Positions 11,205 to 21,583 are shown, counted from the stretch's first letter. The stretch is 64,000 bases of DNA from Nonlabens ulvanivorans (GCF_000755285.1 NZ_BBMK01000005.1:115503-179502), one strand, 5' to 3'. Notes: generated from the letters alone by a model not told the origin. A program made the numbers and translations.

Positions 11205-12491
11205 ATGAAAAAAATTATTACATTATCATTTGCTTTGTGCGGCCTAATAGGTTTTTCACAGAATGATACGGAAGAAGTAAAATCTGATTACAACAAATGG
11301 TCGGTTGACGTAGGTGTTGGAGTAACTAAGCCTGTACGTCCAGTAAGCTCTGGTGCGTACACTAATACACCATCGCTATTCCAAGCAGATCTAGGAGTTA
11401 GATATATGGTCAACGACAAATTTGGTTTTAATGCTGATTTTGGATACAACAATTTTTCTAGTGACAAAGACAGTCGTGATTTTGACTCTAGATACTATAG
11501 AGTGACACTAGAAGGTGTAGTAAATGCAGGACACATAGTAGGTCTTCATAAATTACATGATAGACTAGGTCTTCTTTTACATGGTGGTATGGGAGTTTCT
11601 AACTTAAAAGGAACTGAGCCTGTTGAAACTGGTAGTGACTGGATGTTAAATTTTCAAGCTGGTATTACACCACAAATCAGATTAAGCAATAGTGTTGCTT
11701 TATTTGGTGATTTATCTGTTCTTGGTCATGTAAGACAAGATATTACTTTCGATGGTTTAGGTAGAGCAAGCACAAGAGGATTTGACGGTATGTTAGTTAA
11801 TGCTTCTATAGGTATGAATATCTATTTAGGTAACGGTGATACACACTCTGACTGGTATACATATGATGTTGAAGAAAAAATTGACAACCTTACTGCAGAA
11901 GTTGAAAAAATGGCAACAGATTATGCCGACGACGATAAGGATGGTGTGCCAAATTATATCGACAGAGACAACACTACCGAAAGTGGTGTACGTGTAGATA
12001 ATAAAGGTAGAGCTATTGACTTAAACAACAACAGCATCCCAGACGATATGGAAAGTGCTCTTGATGGTCGTTATGCTTCTAAAGCAGACTTAGCTAACAT
12101 GAAGCCTGGTGCTAATGGTGCTAACGGAATGTCTGATAAAGGTATTATCAAAAAATTGATCAACGAAGGATATGTTAATGTATACTTCCAGTTCAATAGT
12201 ACCAAGCCTGCTCTTTATTCTTTAGGTGCTATTAATACTTTAGTAACTTACATGAAAGACAATCCTAATGCTACTGCAACTCTAACAGGTTATGCTGATG
12301 AGTTAGGAAGCCCAGCTTACAACAAAAACCTATCTGAGCGTCGTGCTAAGATGGTAAATGATGTACTTGTTGCTTCTGGTGTTGATGCCTCTAGATTATC
12401 TCATAATGGAAACGGTGAAGATGCTTCTGTTGACAAGAATTCTTCTGAAGCTAGACAATTAGTAAGAAGAGTTACTTTCAGAGTTAACTAA
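11205..12491 (+). CDS. OmpA-family outer membrane protein with C-terminal peptidoglycan-binding domain
   Basis: Outer membrane protein of 428 residues. It opens with MKKIITLSFALCGLIGFSQ, a signal peptide. A beta-barrel-like region of about 200 residues follows, then an Asp-rich linker with DDDKDGVPNYIDRD and LNNNSIPDD (thrombospondin type 3-like calcium repeats), and a C-terminal OmpA domain. In that domain VYFQFNSTKP, TLTGYADELGS and NLSERRAKMVNDVLV carry the expected peptidoglycan-contacting Asp and Arg. Its role is anchoring the outer membrane to the cell wall. It has its own promoter and is followed by a strong terminator, so it is monocistronic. Codon use (many GGT, TCT, AAC) suggests high expression. 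Confidence 0.88.
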   Translation: MKKIITLSFALCGLIGFSQNDTEEVKSDYNKWSVDVGVGVTKPVRPVSSGAYTNTPSLFQADLGVRYMVNDKFGFNADFGYNNFSSDKDSRDFDSRYYRVTLEGVVNAGHIVGLHKLHDRLGLLLHGGMGVSNLKGTEPVETGSDWMLNFQAGITPQIRLSNSVALFGDLSVLGHVRQDITFDGLGRASTRGFDGMLVNASIGMNIYLGNGDTHSDWYTYDVEEKIDNLTAEVEKMATDYADDDKDGVPNYIDRDNTTESGVRVDNKGRAIDLNNNSIPDDMESALDGRYASKADLANMKPGANGANGMSDKGIIKKLINEGYVNVYFQFNSTKPALYSLGAINTLVTYMKDNPNATATLTGYADELGSPAYNKNLSERRAKMVNDVLVASGVDASRLSHNGNGEDASVDKNSSEARQLVRRVTFRVN

Positions 12492-12511
12492 TCACAATCT
12501 ATTTACATATT

Positions 12512-12541
12512 AAAAAGGGTCGCAAATTGCGACCCTTTTTT
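12512..12541 (+). terminator. Rho-independent terminator after the OmpA gene
   Basis: Stem GGGTCGC / GCGACCC with a five-base loop, flanked by A5 on the left and T6 on the right. It can work in both directions but sits 20 bp after the OmpA stop. Confidence 0.9.
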
Positions 12542-12819
12542 ATGCCTGAATGTTAGATATTAATATTTTAAAATAAGTGCAACTTATAAACTTAGCACTA
12601 AACGGAGAACCTAATTTGCATTGTAACATTACATAATCTCAGTAGTTGTACTTCTAATCTTATCATCTTTCTGGTATACTGAAAATTTCTATTGGGTCAT
12701 TATAGTATCATAATAATGAAGTTATCTAGTCTAGAATATGTGTTAAGATATTAAAATTATCGCCTTAAGAATGTAGGTCGTCGTATTCTCTATAACTCCT
12801 AATGGTTAATTAATAGCAT

Positions 12820-12848
12820 AAAAAAGCGGCTTACAGCCGCTTTTTTTC
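12820..12848 (-). terminator. Bidirectional terminator downstream of dsbD
   Basis: Stem GCGGCT / AGCCGC with a three-base loop, preceded by an A-run and followed by T7. On the minus strand it is 24 bp past the dsbD stop. Confidence 0.85.
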
Positions 12849-12872
12849 TTAATTATAGATAAATAAATCCAT

Positions 12873-14914
12873 CTATTTATATTTCTTAACTCCTTCTCTT
12901 AACCACTCCTCATATTCGTCCACATCTGGAGTATATCCAATCTGTTCTACTCCTTTAAGGTCGTTACCATTCTCATCTACAAGTGCATAGTAAGGCTGTG
13001 CATTTACTTGATATCTACTAATCTGTAAATCACTCCATTTATTACCTACACTGCGTATACGCTTTTGTGTCACGTCAGAGGTATATTGATCTTCTTTAGG
13101 TAGTGCTTTCTTCTCATCAACGTATAAAGAAATAAGAACAACATCTCTTTTAAGAATGCTTAATATTTGTGGTTCTGCCCATACTCTTTCTTCCATCTTA
13201 CGACAATTAACACATGCCCATCCAGTAAAATCTATTAATACAGGCTTCTTCACTTCTTTAGCATAAGCTAATCCTTCTTCATAATCATCAAACGCTATAA
13301 TATCGTGTACCGCAAAATGCGCATGTTCTGGCAACTCTGCTGCTGCAGTAGCTCCACTGGCTTTTTTATAACCTACCCCCCCATAAGGTGATTCACTGTA
13401 TGTAGATGGTGGCGGGAAACCACTAATTAACTTCAGTGGCGCACCCCAAATTCCTGGTAATAAATATAATGAAAACACTAAGGAACATAAACCTAATAAC
13501 ATACGACCTACAGAAATATTTTGATCAGGTCCATCGTGTGGTAACCTTATTTTACCAAATAAATAAAGCGCTAATGCTCCAAATACAGCTACCCAAATAG
13601 CAATGAAAATCTCTCTTTCAATCCAGTGCCATTGCATCACTAAGTCTGCATTAGATAGGAATTTAAAAGCAAATGCTAATTCTAAGAATCCTAAAAACAC
13701 TTTTACCGTATTTAACCATCCACCTGACTTAGGCAGCGAATTCATCCAACTTGGAAAAATAGCAAATAACGCAAACGGTATTCCCAGACCGAAACCAAAT
13801 CCAGCCATTCCAGCTGTTAATGCAGTCGCTCCACCATCAGTAGAGAGCACACTTCCTAAGACTGCTCCTATTACTGGTCCCGTACAAGAAAAAGAAACTA
13901 AAACTAAAGTAAGTGCCATAAAAAAGACACCAATTAATCCACCAACGTTGGATGCCTTATCTACTTTATTAATTAATGAATTAGGCATGGTGATTTCAAA
14001 CGCACCAAAAAAGCTTATCGCAAATATGATAAACACCACAAAGAAGAAGATATTCAACCATGGATTTGTACTGAACTCATTGAAAATATCTGGCGATACC
14101 GATTCAAATAAGTGAAAAGGAAGACTGAATAATACGTAAATTAATAGGATAAAAACACCATAAAGAACGCCTTGTAATTTACCACCAGCTTGTTTTGTAA
14201 AGAATGATACCGTCATAGGTATCATAGGAAAAACACATGGTGTCGCAAGTGTTAATATACCAGCGACAAGACATCCAAAGAAAATAGTCCATAGACTCTT
14301 ATTTTCCTCATCATCATCTTCATCACTATCTACATCCTTTTTCTCGTGCTTATCGCCTTTTTTTTTATAGAACTGGCTTCTGGACCTGTAGCTTTAGTAG
14401 GTTCTTCACCTGCATCATAGAAAGCGTTGATAATATCATCTGGAACCACATCAACGTTTTCATCGAGTTTAAAGATTAAAGACTCTGGTGACGGTGGCAG
14501 ACATTGTGTATCATCACATACCATAAAATAGGCCTCAACAGCAATATATTTTGTGTCAGGATTTTTTAAAACTATTTTTTGCTCAAATCTGGCAAAATTG
14601 GCAAATTGATACACATCCATTCCCCCCCAAATTTCAACATACTCGGCGTACGTACCCGTTTCCTTGTTGATTCCTACGAGTTCAAAATCTTCAGTCCCAA
14701 AAAAATTGAATTCGGTAGCTACGGGACCTTCATCCTTCTCACCTTTAGCCTGAGAATAGACATGCCAACCTGGCTCTATATTAGCTTCGGTGATTAAAAT
14801 GTATTCTGTATCTGAAATCTTTTCTACACTTGTAGTCCAGTCTGTAGGGTCTTCAACTTGGGCTGTAAGTTGAAGACTGATGAGTGCTGTTAAAGCTATA
14901 AAGAGCTTTCTCAT
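12873..14914 (-). CDS. dsbD: Thiol:disulfide interchange protein DsbD, frameshifted
   Basis: Inner-membrane electron carrier that passes reducing power from cytoplasmic thioredoxin to the periplasm. It has a signal peptide (MRKLFIALTALISLQL), an N-terminal periplasmic DsbD-alpha domain ending in VCDDTQCLPPSP, and a linker rich in Lys and Asp. A multi-helix membrane domain follows with TLATPCVFPMIP and LVSFSCTGPVIG, the two membrane Cys. The C-terminal thioredoxin domain has a CVNC active site (GWACVNCRKMEE). One A is missing from the A-run near 14358; the linker KKKGDKHEKKD joins the halves. Its start overlaps the tilS stop by 4 bp. Two G7 tracts (13376, 14622) are in frame. Confidence 0.9.
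13376..13382 (-). repeat. G7 tract, dsbD C-terminal part
   Basis: TAT GGG GGG GTA, Tyr-Gly-Gly-Val. Confidence 0.95.
14622..14628 (-). repeat. G7 tract, dsbD N-terminal part
   Basis: TGG GGG GGA, Trp-Gly-Gly. Confidence 0.95.
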
Positions 14915-16242
14915 ATTTTATAAGTTATTTTTAATAATTGGTTAGTTGAAGAAGTTACTTTACCATGTCTACTAGAACGTATTCCTACAATCCATAGTAT
15001 CTCATCTTCCCATGTCAATACTACTATTTTTTCTTTAGCTATGAAAGAAACTTTGCTATCAGTTAATACATTACTTACTAATTTACTTCCCTTCATGCCC
15101 AACGGTTTAATGCGATCACCATTTTTCCAACTGCGCAATATTAGAGGATAACAAACTTGTGATGCATCTAGAAATAGAACGTTTTTATCATGATTATCGT
15201 TTAGAAAGGCATATGCATCTTCTACATTTACCTTTTCTATGACAATAGATGCATCATAGAAATGATACTGAACACATGAATCATCAATAGTTAATTCAAT
15301 TGGTTTTAACGATGAATGCTCTTCAACAACAACCCATTCCCTATCTTTAAACATGATAAATTCATCTACTTCAATTCTTTTACCTGACTGTCCTTCAATA
15401 ATATTCATAACGTCTTTCATGTTATGAAATCCAAATACCTTTACAATTTCATAAAGATATGCTTGTGGATTACTGAATGTTTTGAGCTGACTGAGATTAA
15501 TCTTAATTCCTGTAGGAATGGTTTTAATCACGCTTTCGCGAAAGCGTAATACAGAATCATTCACCAGATCTTGAGATCCTTTTAGATAACCTAGAGATTG
15601 TGAAAAATGCGTTTTAAACTGTGGTAAAGCTTCATGTAATAAGGGTAAAATTTGATTGCGTAATTGATTACGTTGATATTTATTGCTGCTGTTACTAGAA
15701 TCTTCTCGCCATGAGATCTGAGCATCAATAGCATAATTCTTAATCTGTTCTCTAGAGAAAGGTAATAACGGTCTAATCACGCGTCCGTTAACTTGTGGAA
15801 TCCCTTGCAAACCATTTAAACCTGCGCCACGATTAAGATTGATAAAAAAAGTTTCGATCTGGTCGTCTAAATGATGCGCGGTGAGTAAATAATCATAGTT
15901 GTGATCATTACATAAATCATCAAAAAAATCGTATCGTAATTCTCGAGCCGCCATTTGAGTAGAAACACCGCGTTTACTAGCATAGTCTAGTGTGTCAAAT
16001 TGAGCAACATGACAATCAATTTTCAATCTGCCTGCTAGTTGTCTAACAAATTGTTCATCTTGATCACTTTCTGAGCTTCTAAGATGAAAGTTGCAATGCG
16101 CAAGTGCAATCTTATATCCAGTATTAAATAATAAATGCGTTAGTACCACACTGTCTAGACCACCACTAATGGCTATCAACAATCGCTTTTCCCTAAGGTT
16201 AGAAAAATGGTCGTGTAGATGTTCTTGAAACGCTGTGAGCAT
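14911..16242 (-). CDS. tilS: tRNA(Ile)-lysidine synthase
   Basis: Modifies C34 of the CAU-anticodon tRNA-Ile to lysidine so that it reads AUA; essential in most bacteria. The 443-residue product has the PP-loop ATP motif LIAISGGLDSVVL near residue 22, then ALAHCNFHLRS, AARELRYDFF and LTAHHLDDQIETFF, followed by LNRGAGLNGLQGIP and RPLLPF. The C-terminal TilS domain includes LILRSWKNGDRIKPLGMKGSK. The frame is intact. A perfect copy of the 18 bp palindrome lies inside at 15530-15547 and is read as Arg-Phe-Arg-Glu-Ser. It is 9 bp after pabB and overlaps dsbD by 4 bp: an operon. Confidence 0.95.
   Translation of the reverse strand: MLTAFQEHLHDHFSNLREKRLLIAISGGLDSVVLTHLLFNTGYKIALAHCNFHLRSSESDQDEQFVRQLAGRLKIDCHVAQFDTLDYASKRGVSTQMAARELRYDFFDDLCNDHNYDYLLTAHHLDDQIETFFINLNRGAGLNGLQGIPQVNGRVIRPLLPFSREQIKNYAIDAQISWREDSSNSSNKYQRNQLRNQILPLLHEALPQFKTHFSQSLGYLKGSQDLVNDSVLRFRESVIKTIPTGIKINLSQLKTFSNPQAYLYEIVKVFGFHNMKDVMNIIEGQSGKRIEVDEFIMFKDREWVVVEEHSSLKPIELTIDDSCVQYHFYDASIVIEKVNVEDAYAFLNDNHDKNVLFLDASQVCYPLILRSWKNGDRIKPLGMKGSKLVSNVLTDSKVSFIAKEKIVVLTWEDEILWIVGIRSSRHGKVTSSTNQLLKITYKI
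15530..15547. repeat. Palindrome copy 2, inside tilS
   Basis: ACGCTTTCGCGAAAGCGT, perfect 18 bp self-complement, read in tilS as RFRES in a linker between the PP-loop domain and the middle domain. Confidence 0.9.
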
Positions 16243-16251
16243 ATCACAAAT

Positions 16252-17475
16252 TTAATCAAAAGAAATTCCTTGATGGCTTAAAACCTCAATCATTGCATTT
16301 GCTTTTAAGAGACATTCTTCGTACTCTTTTTCTGGAAGTGCGGCTGTTGTAATAGCGCTACCTACACTAAAAGAAAGGTACTTATTTTCTGTATTATATA
16401 ATATACTGCGTATGACTACATTAAAATCAAAATCGCCATCGGGTTTTATGTATCCTATAGCACCACTGTAGAGGCCTCTTTTAAAGGATTCATTCTTCTC
16501 GATGATATTCATGGCGCTTATCTTAGGCGCACCTGTCATGCTACCCATAGGAAAGGTGGCTTTTAAAACATCTATAAAGTTAAGTCCTGGTTTTACAGTA
16601 GCGGTAACGGTACTGATCATTTGATGTACCTGCTTAAAGCTATAAATACCATACAATTCTTCCACTTCAACGGTGCCTTTCTTAGCTATTTTAGATAAAT
16701 CATTGCGCACTAGATCCACGATCATCACATTTTCTGATCGTTCTTTAGGATCATTAAACAATTGCTCTTTTAGGTCTTCATCCTCAATGAAATGCTGTGA
16801 TCGTTTTGCAGTTCCTTTAATAGGTTGTGAGATAAGCTGCGATCCTACTTTTTTTAAATAACGTTCTGGACTTGCACTCATCACGTGGTAATTATTAAGT
16901 CTAGCATACACAGCAAAAGGTGGCTCACTAATATCATTCAGTTCCTTAAAGGCTTTTAAAGTATCTAAAGAAACGTTTTCGGCAAAGAACTCTGTACAAA
17001 AATTTGCCTCATATATATCTCCACGATGAATGTGATCTAAGAAATTTTGGGCTTTTACTAAATAACTTGCTTTAGAATCTTTGGCCATTAATTTCCCAAA
17101 TCGCAAAACTGTTTTAGGCTCTTGAATCTGATGTTCAATAATTTTATCGAGCAACTTTTTAATATCTAATTCACTAGCGTGATAGCTATGAATCAACAAG
17201 TGATCTGATGCTAGTTCAAATATTACCTCAGGCACATAAAAACACAGATCTGGAAATTGTGTTCCATCTGGATTTTTACTTTTTAAGTCTTCTAAATCGT
17301 TTTTTAAATCATATCCTAGATAGCCAAATATCCAATCTTGGTATTCGTTATGAAATTCCTCTAGTTTAGAGAATGCACCATTATATGTAGTAGACAAAGA
17401 GTCTATGCAACCTACCGCTAATAAGGATTTATAGGTATCGTGTCCGGTACCACCATGATTACTTTCTAAGAACAT
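16252..17475 (-). CDS. pabB: Aminodeoxychorismate synthase component I (chorismate-binding)
   Basis: Chorismate-utilising enzyme making aminodeoxychorismate for folate. In the catalytic domain the visible motifs are GDIYEANFCTEFF, ASPERYLKK, SQPIKGTAKR, ENVMIVDLVRNDLSK, the FPMGSMTGAPK core and FSVGSAITTAALPEKE. Anthranilate synthase component I is the main alternative, but PIKGTAKR in a short (407-residue) protein favours PabB. The N-terminus looks incomplete: the open frame continues 54 bp upstream (IIEFYRKDKYL) without a start codon, and an ATG at 17533 is in another frame. One or two base losses in the A-rich stretch 17500-17530 may hide the true start. First gene of pabB-tilS-dsbD. Confidence 0.85.
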   Translation of the reverse strand: MFLESNHGGTGHDTYKSLLAVGCIDSLSTTYNGAFSKLEEFHNEYQDWIFGYLGYDLKNDLEDLKSKNPDGTQFPDLCFYVPEVIFELASDHLLIHSYHASELDIKKLLDKIIEHQIQEPKTVLRFGKLMAKDSKASYLVKAQNFLDHIHRGDIYEANFCTEFFAENVSLDTLKAFKELNDISEPPFAVYARLNNYHVMSASPERYLKKVGSQLISQPIKGTAKRSQHFIEDEDLKEQLFNDPKERSENVMIVDLVRNDLSKIAKKGTVEVEELYGIYSFKQVHQMISTVTATVKPGLNFIDVLKATFPMGSMTGAPKISAMNIIEKNESFKRGLYSGAIGYIKPDGDFDFNVVIRSILYNTENKYLSFSVGSAITTAALPEKEYEECLLKANAMIEVLSHQGISFD

Positions 17476-17624
17476 GAGGTATTTATCTTTACGATAAAAC
17501 TCAATAATTGATTTTTTATCGTTTTTACCTCATCTAACTTATAGCGATATGTTGCCCGCGTTTTTCTCACATGGTAAAAATAACTGGAAGTTATCTATGA
17601 TACCACAATATTGACATCAATCTA

Positions 17625-19862
17625 TTAAAAAGAATAAACTACTCTACCTTTGATGAAAAATGGAGTTCCTGGTGTAAAATGAATTTCTTCAACAGATGCC
17701 GTTTCGTTTTGCAATCTTGTTTCGGTAGCAAATTGTGTTTCATTCCACTCAACATCAAACAGGTTTTCAATTGTGAAACCTACATTTAAACGCTCGCTAA
17801 AATCATAGTTTAAATTAAGCTCATTTACAAAATAACCTTGAGCGATGATACTATTATCTTCATTTGCAGCACGATCTGCGATGTAACGGTATCTTAATGA
17901 AGCATTCCAGCCTTTATAGTTTTTAAGACTTAAACCACCTGTACTAGTCCATTCTGGAGCTAATGGGATATAATCTTCACCTGAAGGTTCTTCAATCGCT
18001 CTAGCATGCGCATAATTAAGGTTTGAGTCTAGAAATAGGTAATCTGTAAGTTGATAGTTCAAGCCAAGATCAAAACCATATCGTTCGGTTTTCCCGCTAG
18101 GTTCAACAATACCAGCATCTCCTACATAAACAAACTCTTGTTCTAAGTATAAGTACCATAGAGCAGTATTGATCACAAGACGATTAGTAGGTTTAAAAAT
18201 AGTTCCTAAATCAGACCCATATGATTTAGGCAGGATTTTATCTGCTTCATTTTGTATGACTACTCTTGTATCATTACTATGTAAACCTATTCCATTTTTA
18301 AGATATAATTGCCAATTATTGCTAGCCTGATATGCAAAATTTAATTTAGGTAATAAGACCGTTGCGTTTTGTGATAGTGTATCAAAACTGTCGTCTAATC
18401 CATCACGGAATACAAACTTAAAATGCTCTAATCTTATTCCTGCATCTATATTCCAATTACCTGCAGTGTATTCTAAACCTGTCCATAAAGAGGAATTGGT
18501 CTCGTTGATATCACCTAATTGTATTTGCTCTAAAGTTGTTCTTCTATTTAAAGTTCTCGCTAGTGAACTTCCATCTGTTCTATCATTACGTAAACTAATA
18601 CCTGTGTACCAGTTCAATTCGTTTTCATCTATAAGATACTCTTTGTTATAGACAGCGTTAATACCTATCATGTCTCTACTCTCCTGTTGTTTTATCTGAT
18701 CACCATTTAAAGGATCTTCTAAGAAAAAGGTGAAATTAGAGAATAACTCAAAGTTATAATGCGTGTAGAACGCTTGTGTCTTAAGCTGTTCTGTGTCGCT
18801 CAAATTAAAATTATACGTGAAATTTAGATTAGTTCTTGAGGTGCTACCACCTTCGGTATCATCAATCGCTCCAAACCTTCCTATCAAACCAGTTGCAACT
18901 GCACGTTCTGGTATCTGACCGCTAGCATCCCATTCACTTGTAAAGTATGATGCTGTTAGATTCAACTCATCACCAGTTTTTGTTCTATGATGTAGTTTAG
19001 TAAAAATATTAAATCGATCAAAATTTTGCGGACTATCAAACGGTCCATCAAAAGTGATGTATTCACTAGCAACATATGCACTTGTATTTGCATTGTCCAC
19101 AACATTAAACATACTTAATAAACGTTGGTAATTAAAATCCCCTATTTCTGTCTGTACAAGATTGCGCTGTAAAAACTCTTTAGTATTCAAGTTTACATGT
19201 CCAGCAGTAGCAAAATTACCTTTGCTAGCATCATAACTACCTTTTCCATAATCAATAGAATTAATAGTTTCTGGTATTAAAAAATGTAAATCTGCATATC
19301 CTTGTCCATGGGCATGAGATACCATATTAACAGGCATACCATCAACTCCTATAGCTACATCTGTACCATGATCAATATCAAAACCTCTAAGAAATAACTG
19401 TTCTGCCTTTCCTCCACCTGCATGCTGTCCTATAAATAATCCTGGTACCGTTTGTAATATTTCTTGAGAGGAGTTTACAGGATTAATCTGTAAATCCAGT
19501 AAGGCTAGTGTATTAAATGTATCTACATCATTACTTATTACTATCGCATCTAAATCTACTGAAGATGAAATCATAACTATTTGTAAAACTAATGACGGAT
19601 CCTCTATAAGAATCTCACTAGATTCAAAACCTACATGACTAAATAATAAAGTTTGATTAACGTCTACATTTTCAATACTGAAAAATCCTTGACTATTGGT
19701 ATGTGTATGATTTTCTGTTCCTTTTTGAAGAATATAAAGATCTTTAATAGGACGCCCATTTTCATCCGTAACGTATCCCGAAATGCTGTGTGCATAAGCT
19801 ATGAAACTACTGAAAAATAAAAAGAAAACTAGTAATGAAGAGGTTAGAGTATTCAATTGCAT
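17625..19862 (-). CDS. TonB-dependent outer membrane receptor with carboxypeptidase-like N-terminal domain
   Basis: A 745-residue TonB-dependent receptor. It starts with a signal peptide (FLFFSSFIAYAHS), then a carboxypeptidase D-like regulatory domain (ISGYVTDENGRPIKDLYI, FSHVGFESSEI). The plug domain follows with LQTVPGLFIGQHAGGGKAEQLFLRGFDIDHGTD-type sequence (quoted in parts: VPGLFIGQHAGG, LFLRGFDIDHGTD). A 22-strand barrel ends in the aromatic SF terminus (KGRVVYSF). Substrate is not evident. VSHAHGQGYADLHF is His-rich and this protein resembles receptors often annotated for metal or siderophore uptake; no neighbouring gene helps. It is monocistronic, lying between pabB and lpdA. Confidence 0.88.
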   Translation of the reverse strand: MQLNTLTSSLLVFFLFFSSFIAYAHSISGYVTDENGRPIKDLYILQKGTENHTHTNSQGFFSIENVDVNQTLLFSHVGFESSEILIEDPSLVLQIVMISSSVDLDAIVISNDVDTFNTLALLDLQINPVNSSQEILQTVPGLFIGQHAGGGKAEQLFLRGFDIDHGTDVAIGVDGMPVNMVSHAHGQGYADLHFLIPETINSIDYGKGSYDASKGNFATAGHVNLNTKEFLQRNLVQTEIGDFNYQRLLSMFNVVDNANTSAYVASEYITFDGPFDSPQNFDRFNIFTKLHHRTKTGDELNLTASYFTSEWDASGQIPERAVATGLIGRFGAIDDTEGGSTSRTNLNFTYNFNLSDTEQLKTQAFYTHYNFELFSNFTFFLEDPLNGDQIKQQESRDMIGINAVYNKEYLIDENELNWYTGISLRNDRTDGSSLARTLNRRTTLEQIQLGDINETNSSLWTGLEYTAGNWNIDAGIRLEHFKFVFRDGLDDSFDTLSQNATVLLPKLNFAYQASNNWQLYLKNGIGLHSNDTRVVIQNEADKILPKSYGSDLGTIFKPTNRLVINTALWYLYLEQEFVYVGDAGIVEPSGKTERYGFDLGLNYQLTDYLFLDSNLNYAHARAIEEPSGEDYIPLAPEWTSTGGLSLKNYKGWNASLRYRYIADRAANEDNSIIAQGYFVNELNLNYDFSERLNVGFTIENLFDVEWNETQFATETRLQNETASVEEIHFTPGTPFFIKGRVVYSF

Positions 19863-19931
19863 GATTAAAAAATGGTTGTTAATGACAACAATTACGAGAA
19901 AACCATTTACTACAGTTTTAAAAAATATGTT

Positions 19932-19963
19932 AAAAAAAAAGCCGATTCAACAAATGAATCGGC
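19932..19963 (-). terminator. Terminator downstream of lpdA
   Basis: On the minus strand a 9 bp stem (GCCGATTCA / TGAATCGGC, five-base loop) is followed by T9. It lies 26 bp after the lpdA stop. Confidence 0.9.
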
Positions 19964-19988
19964 TCTAGGATCAAAAAATATATTGTTA

Positions 19989-21413
19989 CTATACGTGCAT
20001 TGCTCTATCTGCAGTAGCCGCTAGCGCTGCTTCTTTAACAGCTTCTGCATATGTAGGGTGTGCATGAGACATACGTGCAATATCCTCTGCACTAGCACGG
20101 AATTCCATTGCCGTAACAGCTTCTGCAATTAAGTCTGCGACACGAGCTCCTATCATGTGAACACCTAGTACTTCATCAGTCTTCTCATCAGCGATGATTT
20201 TAACCATTCCGTCTATGTCACCACTTGCTCTTGCTCTACCCAAAGCCCTCATAGGAAACTGACCTACTTTTATGGCAGTTCCGGCTTCTTTCAGTTCTTC
20301 TTCAGTCTTACCTACACTTGCCACTTCTGGCCATGTATAGATAACGTTAGGTATTAAGTTATAGTTAATGTGCGGTTTTTGACCTGCAATGATTTCAGCT
20401 ACAAAAACACCTTCTTCTTCGGCCTTATGTGCAAGCATTGCTCCTTTAACCACATCACCTATTGCATAAATGTTGGATACATTAGTTTGTAAATGCTCAT
20501 TAGTTTCTACCTGTCCACGCTCATTAATTTTAACTCCTGCGGCTGTAGCATTTAATTTATCTGTGTAAGGTCTTCTACCTACAGATACTAGACAGTAATC
20601 ACCAGTAAAAGTAACTTCTTCACCTTTTTTATTTTTTGCAGTAACGGTCACCTCATCTCCATTGCGCTCTACTTTATTCACAGCGTGAGATAAATGGAAT
20701 TTAATCTTTTGCTTTTTTAGGACTTTCATCAACTCTTTAGAAAGCATTTTATCCATTACAGGAGTAATACGATCTTGATATTCAATTACGGTAACTTCAG
20801 CACCTAGTCTGCGATATACCTGTCCTAATTCTAGTCCTATAACTCCACCACCTATAACAATCATATGTTTAGGAATTTCTTTAAGAGTAAGTGCTTCTGT
20901 AGATGTGATTACTCTTTCTTTATCTAGCGTTATAAATGGTAAACTACCTGGTTTAGAACCTGTAGCGATAATGGTATTTTTTGCTTCAATAGTTTGACTA
21001 CCATCTGCACCATCAATGTTGATGTGAGTGGCATCTTTAAAAGATCCCATCCCAGTATATACATCGATGTTATTTTTCTTCATTAAAAAAGCTACTCCAT
21101 CACAAGTTTGATCTACCACTTGCTTTTTACGAGCAATCATTTTCTCAAAGTTGATTTTGATCTCGCCCGGAATTTCAATTCCATGTTCTTCAAAATGCTT
21201 CATCGCATCATCATAGTGGTGCGATGAGTCAAGTAAGGCTTTTGAAGGAATACAACCTACATTAAGGCAGGTTCCTCCTAGTGTGTTATATTTTTCAATA
21301 ATTGCAGTTTTCATACCTAGTTGTGCGCAACGTATTGCTGCCACATATCCTCCAGGTCCTGATCCTATTATTGCTACATCGTATGTATCATAATGAGAAT
21401 TTAATGGTTTCAA
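19989..21413 (-). CDS. lpdA: Dihydrolipoyl dehydrogenase (E3)
   Basis: FAD enzyme that reoxidises dihydrolipoamide in the pyruvate and 2-oxoglutarate dehydrogenase complexes and the glycine cleavage system. The 474 residues include VAIIGSGPGGYVAAI (FAD site), the redox disulfide GGTCLNVGCIPSKALL, IVIGGGVIGLELG for NAD, SNIYAIGDV and the C-terminal catalytic pair in HAHPTYAEAVKEA. The frame is intact. A -7-like TATCTTTG (plus-strand 21422-21429) lies only 9 bp before the ATG, implying a nearly leaderless message. The palindrome variant at 21485 lies in its upstream region, shared with the sigma-factor gene. Confidence 0.96.
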   Translation of the reverse strand: MKPLNSHYDTYDVAIIGSGPGGYVAAIRCAQLGMKTAIIEKYNTLGGTCLNVGCIPSKALLDSSHHYDDAMKHFEEHGIEIPGEIKINFEKMIARKKQVVDQTCDGVAFLMKKNNIDVYTGMGSFKDATHINIDGADGSQTIEAKNTIIATGSKPGSLPFITLDKERVITSTEALTLKEIPKHMIVIGGGVIGLELGQVYRRLGAEVTVIEYQDRITPVMDKMLSKELMKVLKKQKIKFHLSHAVNKVERNGDEVTVTAKNKKGEEVTFTGDYCLVSVGRRPYTDKLNATAAGVKINERGQVETNEHLQTNVSNIYAIGDVVKGAMLAHKAEEEGVFVAEIIAGQKPHINYNLIPNVIYTWPEVASVGKTEEELKEAGTAIKVGQFPMRALGRARASGDIDGMVKIIADEKTDEVLGVHMIGARVADLIAEAVTAMEFRASAEDIARMSHAHPTYAEAVKEAALAATADRAMHV

Positions 21414-21484
21414 TTAAGATTCAAAGATAAGAAAGGCTGGATGGATAGACTTTAATTTTGAGTATTAATTAGGGTAGTAATTTG

Positions 21485-21502
21485 TACGCTTTCGCGAACG
21501 TA
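21485..21502. repeat. Palindrome copy 3 (variant), intergenic
   Basis: TACGCTTTCGCGAACGTA, a variant copy lying between the divergent lpdA and sigma-factor genes. Confidence 0.75.
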
Positions 21503-21583
21503 ATCACAAAATCATTTATTTTACCATCAATCTGTAACATTACGGATATAGAAGTTACTTATACAATAACCTAATCAATTAAC

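Larger units (their letters stand above)
12492..12872. other. Intergenic region, 381 bp, no gene seen
   Basis: Lies between the stops of the convergent OmpA and dsbD genes. It holds one terminator at each end. The AT-rich centre (about 12545-12818) has no ORF of note, no tRNA-like cloverleaf and no member of the palindrome family. Confidence 0.7.

Noticed and set aside
12545..12818. tRNA or small RNA in the 381 bp gap
   Set aside because: No cloverleaf or conserved stem apart from the two terminators; the stretch is simply AT-rich.
13603..14115. 170-codon open frame opposite dsbD
   Set aside because: It is antisense to a well-supported membrane domain and has a biased, low-complexity composition typical of shadow frames.
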